From the NCBI RefSeq assembly GCF_905147365.1, contig NC_056415.1, positions 13,224,001-13,288,000 of the forward strand: a DNA stretch of 64,000 nt, in the 5' to 3' direction. This DNA comes from Aricia agestis. Taxonomy: Eukaryota; Arthropoda; Insecta; Lepidoptera; Lycaenidae. The position numbers and the translations under genes are program-made. This document shows, one piece after another, positions 59,518 through 64,000 of the stretch (its first letter is position 1; the number at the start of each line of letters is the position of its first letter). The notes below the pieces were generated by a model. That model was not told where the DNA came from, did no database searches, and saw only the letters and a program-made list of their open reading frames with translations.

Positions 59518-60270
59518 AGATTACATAGGTCGACCAAAACATACTTTTTTCTTGTGCCTGTTACTTGATGGCTATTATCCGATTGTTTGCATTGAAAATT
59601 AACCAAGAACACAAATTTCAAAAATGAAAGTTTGCTTTTATAGTCTAGCCGAAGCCCAATAAAAATATAAGATTTTTGCAAAATTATTAGAGACTAACTC
59701 TCGCCGTAACCAAGATTTAAAGGGGTTTGGGGGGATATTAGAGTAGAAAGGGGAAGTGTGTCACTGGCACTCACTGTGCGTATTTAATTTTTAGAGGAAT
59801 AATGAGTTTTATGTATTTTAAAGGGTAAAAATATCTGGAAAAATGTGTAAAATAGACGTAAAAAGTATTTGATATATTTTCGGCCAATTTATTGAAGTAA
59901 GGGCAAAAAAGTTACTTGTATCAACAAGTAGTAGTATTTATCAAGCCTTCGAAATATATTTTAGACTTCTTATTAAAAGCCAAAAAAAATATGGGCCCCA
60001 CAATATCTCACGTACTTACTAAAGAGGCACGCAACAAGCTATGTTTGGAGTGTGCCAACTGCCACCTAAGTACAAAATCAATTTTTAAACCTAATTTCTA
60101 TATTTTCTCCTTCTTAGTGAATATCAATAATGATGTAAATGTAATGAATAAATATGTTTTATTCTATTAGTACCAAACTAAGAAAAATAAAATACAAGCG
60201 GCACCTGCCTATTCTACAAAATTTAACATGTAATATTAGGTTTTTCAAGTAATTAAAGTGTACATTTTAA

Positions 60271-61004
60271 CCCTTAATTAGACGCATCAAGAAAGTCACA
60301 CAATTAGTCGCATGGGGTCTTTACTGACCCCAAGTAAAATAGTGAAAATTGAGGCCAAAAATGAATAAATCGAAATATCAATTATGAAAATTGTTAAATG
60401 GCTTTATATTAATTAATATTAATTAACAAAAACCATGGTTTGCCTGCTTACAACAAAAAAAAAAAACACTCAACTTCTTTTCTGTCTTGAAATATCCAAA
60501 ATATCACCATAGCTGAGACCAAGATGAAAAAAAATACTTTTCACTCTGATAACTAGATTTTTTTTGCAGCACCGAAGGAATTAGATCTTGAGATAATATT
60601 GACAAACATATTTTCCTCACTTTATGATTTTTTACGCACTTTTGGTCATCACCCTCATCATCATCACCATCAGGTGGTCAGAGATAATTTTAATCATTAC
60701 CGGAGTCTTCAATCTTAGTTGCCGATTCATGGCAAACATATAACAAAAATAATCTAAAAATTAAACATAATATTACAATAATATAAACTTATCTTGTGGC
60801 AAAAAAAGTCACGTAAGTGGTCGCATGGGGTCAGCGCTCAAGAGAGTACCGACGCATGCACCAGCGCTAGCTGACCGGCTACCACTTATTAGGATACCGT
60901 GATAGGAGTTAGGAGACTACCAAGAGCGTCGTTGTATTCCTAGAACTCTATCACATATTTTTTTCGGTTTGAAAGTGATTTGACCCCATGCGACTAATTA
61001 AGGG
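60271..61004. mobile_element. piggyBac-like non-autonomous element (734 bp)
   Basis: TTAA at 60267-60270 and 61005-61008; TIR CCCTTAATTAG on both sides. The motif GTCGCATGGGGTC occurs at about 60309 and 60820 and inverted at 60981. TTAA with CCC-starting ends is the piggyBac pattern. No transposase. Confidence 0.8.
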
Positions 61005-61999
61005 TTAATAAATAGCTCTAAATTGTATTATTTTATGTAATAATTAAAAAAACGAATTCGAGTTCTATTCGATTTTTTGCATTTTCTGAGAAGATATTTT
61101 ACTATACTAAAATTATATATTTTTTCACCACAGGAAAGTAGAGATTTCCACGAACAGAAAGACTTTTTGAAAAAAGCTGATATTTTGACGGGTAAATTTT
61201 AGATTGAAAATTAGGGTGCTTTTTCGATATTAATTCAAAATAAGGTGAAAAAATAAATATTTCTTATCAAATAAATTACAGCGTATTTGGGATATAACTT
61301 TTTTTTATAATTTTTCACATAATTTTTGAGGTTATGTGAAAAAAGTTTTAGACCTTTTTATTACCTATAACTTTGCGATTAGACTTTTTTCCTTAAGACT
61401 TTTAATTTTGCCGGAGATTGAAATAAACCGTTTTATACCCTTAAAAACTCATCCCCATCCCCTTCCCGATCTCAGATCGCCCGTAAATTATTTTTCCTTT
61501 CATTTTTGTAATATTCTCCTCCTTTTCTAATGGGTTTTATCCTACTATTTTTTTTCACTTTTTATTTTTTTCAAAGACTGCTACCCTGGTCGGCTACTAC
61601 AGCAGGGGAACTAAGCGCCGCAGCACTTCAATACTATGGGAAGTGATGTGTCTCGTCACTTCACTATACGCCTTGTGCGATCTCACCTTGATAGTACTCA
61701 TACTTTTGACACCAATCTTGCCCCCAGATGCCGCAAAGGAAAATTTGCGGCATCTGGGGGCACGGGAGTGCCCCCGCCAAGATGAGCCAAGCGAAGCGCG
61801 CAAGGCCACTGCCTACCTTTTCTCGAAACGTTTCGTCGTATTTTTGAACCCTCGTAACTTTGGTTTGAATAATGCCAGATAGTTGAAATTTTTAAGGTAT
61901 AGTGACATGGGTATAGTTATTAAATGCGCAAAGTTTGAATATCGTAGCTATTATACTTTAGATTTTATAGGTGTCCAAAAACCCACAATTTGGTCACTG
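61005..61999. other. Intron sequence with a small perfect hairpin
   Basis: TGCCCCCAGATGCCGCAAA at 61719-61737 is perfectly inverted at 61744-61762. Nothing else recognised. Confidence 0.5.
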
Positions 62000-62815
62000 A
62001 CTCACCGATCATCAAAACTATTAGGGTACTTCCTGAAGTCTTAGAAAGCTGAAATTTGGTATGTAACATGATATTAGTACTAAAACAACAAAAAAATTAT
62101 CAAACCCAACTTAACCTATATCCGTACCATTATAGAGCAAAATTAGGCAAAAATTTGTGTTTTTTGTATGGGAGCCCCCCTTAATTTTTTATTTTATTTT
62201 AATACTATTATTAAATATTAAAGAAGACATATAACTAAGGACTTTGAGAAAAATTCAAGTACCTATCTGTTGTTATTATTGATATAGAGCAAAAAATACC
62301 AAAAGAATCGCGTTTGTTGTATGGGAGCCCCCCTTTCATATTACTTTTATTTTATTTTTATTTATAGTATTTGTTGTTACAGCGTCAATAGATATACACA
62401 ATTTGTGAAAATTTCAACTCTCTAGCTATTACCTCTGTGGCTCAGTGGTGAGCGCGTTGGTAGCTCAAGACGGGGGTCGCGGGTTCGAGTCCCGCCGACG
62501 GAACAAAAAGTTTTCAAAGTTCCTGGGTCATGGATGTGTATTAAATATGTGTATCATATAATAAAAATCTTAAATATATGTATAGTATAAAAGTATTAAA
62601 TATATTTCCGTTGTCTGGTACCTGTAACACAAGTCCTTCAGGTACTTACCACAGGGCCAGACTGACGTGGTGTGAAGCGTCCATAGATATTATTATTATT
62701 ATTATTATTATTACCGTTCTTGAGTTACAGCCTAGAGACAGACAGACAGACAGACAGACGGATAGACGGAAAGACAACGAAGTCTTAGTAATAGGGTCCC
62801 GTTTTTACCCTTTGG
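62000..62815 (+). repeat. Unclassified interspersed repeat split by a SINE
   Basis: Same family as 14514-14912 (ATGGGAGCCC blocks, ACGAAGTCTTAGTAATAGGG end). Interrupted at 62430-62711. Confidence 0.6.
62430..62711 (+). mobile_element. tRNA-derived SINE (family 1), best copy
   Basis: A box TGGCTCAGTGG, B box GGGTTCGAGTCCC, body to GTGTGAAGCGTCCATAG and an (ATT)n tail. TATTAC occurs just before the head and at the end of the tail, a likely target duplication. Its clean boxes could bind TFIIIC, but nothing shows that it is transcribed. Confidence 0.9.
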
Positions 62816-62920
62816 GTACTTAAGTACGTAAGTTCAAAGAATAGTCGTAGTCTTAGCATTTCTTTGCAAATATTTAATCCTACTAATATTATCCTTCCTA
62901 CTTCCTACTAATCTTACTTA

Positions 62921-63872
62921 TCCTACTTATAATATTATGAAGGCGAAAGTTTGTTTGGATGTATGGATGTATGGATGTGTGGATGTATGGATGTTTGTTA
63001 CTCTTTCACGCAAAAACTACTGAACGGATTTTAATGAAACTTTACAATAATATAGCTTATACATCAGAATAACACATAGGCTACAATTTTAACCGACTTT
63101 CAAAATGGGGGAGGTGTTATGTTCGTTTGTTTATGTTCAACGATTACTCCGCCGTTTGTTAACCGATTTTCAAAATTTTTCTTTTGGCATATGGGGTATC
63201 ATCCCAATTTGGTATTAAATTCACAAAAGTGGTGATCTGATGAAGGATCCATAAGTAATGGAGGGAACTCGTCAAAATTTATAGGGAAACATGTGGTGAC
63301 TTCGGTTTCGTGAGAAGTATTCTAAGCATATGCTACCAATAAGTAAGATTTTGCACCGAAATATACCTGGTATACCGTGGTTCGGAAGGTGCTGAGAGAA
63401 CTCCAGATTCTTTATAGATACAAGTTTGGGAGTTTCGGCGTTGTTTTAAGAATGGAAAGCATATGCTACTATACAAATTACATTCATCATCATCATCATC
63501 ACTACCATATTATACCATGCATCGTCCCATGATTAATTATTATGAGGCTTAATGGCAAAAAGGCAGCCTATTATGAGGTCTGATTTTAAAACTTATTTCA
63601 GTGTTAGATAGCTCATTTATCGAGTAAGGCTATAGGCTTTATATTATCATGCTAAGACTAATACGACCGAAGAAACTCAGGAAAATGTGGGAAAAACGGG
63701 AGAAATATTAGAAAGGGTTTATCTCACGAACTACTGGAGCAATTTTTATGGCAATATTTGGCACAGATATAGAGTAGACCACGTGAAGGAAGTATAGCTA
63801 TTTTTTATGGGAAAATGTACGGTTTCCGTATAATTCGTAATTTACGCGGGCGAAGCCGCGCGGGACTTCTAG
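62921..63872 (+). mobile_element. Helitron family E, long copy (952 bp)
   Basis: 5' TCCTACTTATAATATTATGA after A; GGATGTATGGATGTATGGAT microsatellite at 62957; 3' hairpin CGCGGGCGAAGCCGCG, then CGGGACTTCTAG followed by T. The interior shares CAACGATTACTCCGCCGTTT-type sequence with 4150-4900. Confidence 0.7.
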
Positions 63873-64000
63873 TTACTTAATAAGAATATTTCATTAATTA
63901 TAATAATAATAATTAGTTACTTAACTGTCAATCTATTTCAAGTTTACTTAACTTGAAACAGATTGATTAGGAATTTTAGGATAATTAGTATAGTAGGTCA

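Overview
The window looks like nuclear DNA from a moth or butterfly. It is AT-rich, with genes split by long introns and GT/AG splice sites. It is packed with short transposon remnants of types common in Lepidoptera: small Helitrons ending CTAG, tRNA-derived SINEs, RTE- and CR1-like LINE tails, fold-back MITEs and a mariner. The assignment to Lepidoptera is inference; I could not run a search.

The only host genes I can support are three tandem paralogues on the + strand, all multi-pass transporters of the major facilitator superfamily resembling the SLC46 / proton-coupled folate transporter group. Paralogue 1 (2294-20373) lacks its first exon, which must lie left of the window. Paralogue 2 (25272-40200) is complete, with seven exons and 499 residues. 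Paralogue 3 (56783 onward) shows exons 1 and 2; its other exons are not found in the remaining 6.2 kb and probably lie to the right. The shared internal exons have identical lengths (160, 102, 138, 84 and 157 bases) and phases, so the array arose by tandem duplication of an already spliced gene. Paralogues 2 and 3 each have a TATA-like box and an initiator-like TCAG motif at suitable spacing upstream.

Layout: 1-2293, repeats upstream of the first visible exon. 2294-20373, paralogue 1, with a mariner, two LINE tails, a decayed duplicate of exon 3, nested fold-back MITEs and Helitrons in its introns. 20430-24885, spacer with SINEs, Helitrons and a long TA microsatellite. 25272-40200, paralogue 2, with two RTE tails, several TIR elements and Helitrons. 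40300-56440, gene-free spacer holding TTAA-flanked elements, a CR1-like LINE tail with matching SINEs, and a hAT-like element with an 8-bp target duplication. 56783-64000, paralogue 3 and its second intron, which holds stacked Helitrons and a piggyBac-like element.

The most informative observations are about the mobile elements: a Helitron inserted exactly at an A^T inside another Helitron, giving both termini; a TTAA element whose empty site survives in a paralogous repeat; and a SINE family whose 3' end matches the 3' end of a CR1-like LINE in the same window. The whole mobile fraction is non-autonomous or broken: the mariner is frameshifted and both recognisable reverse transcriptase domains are truncated.
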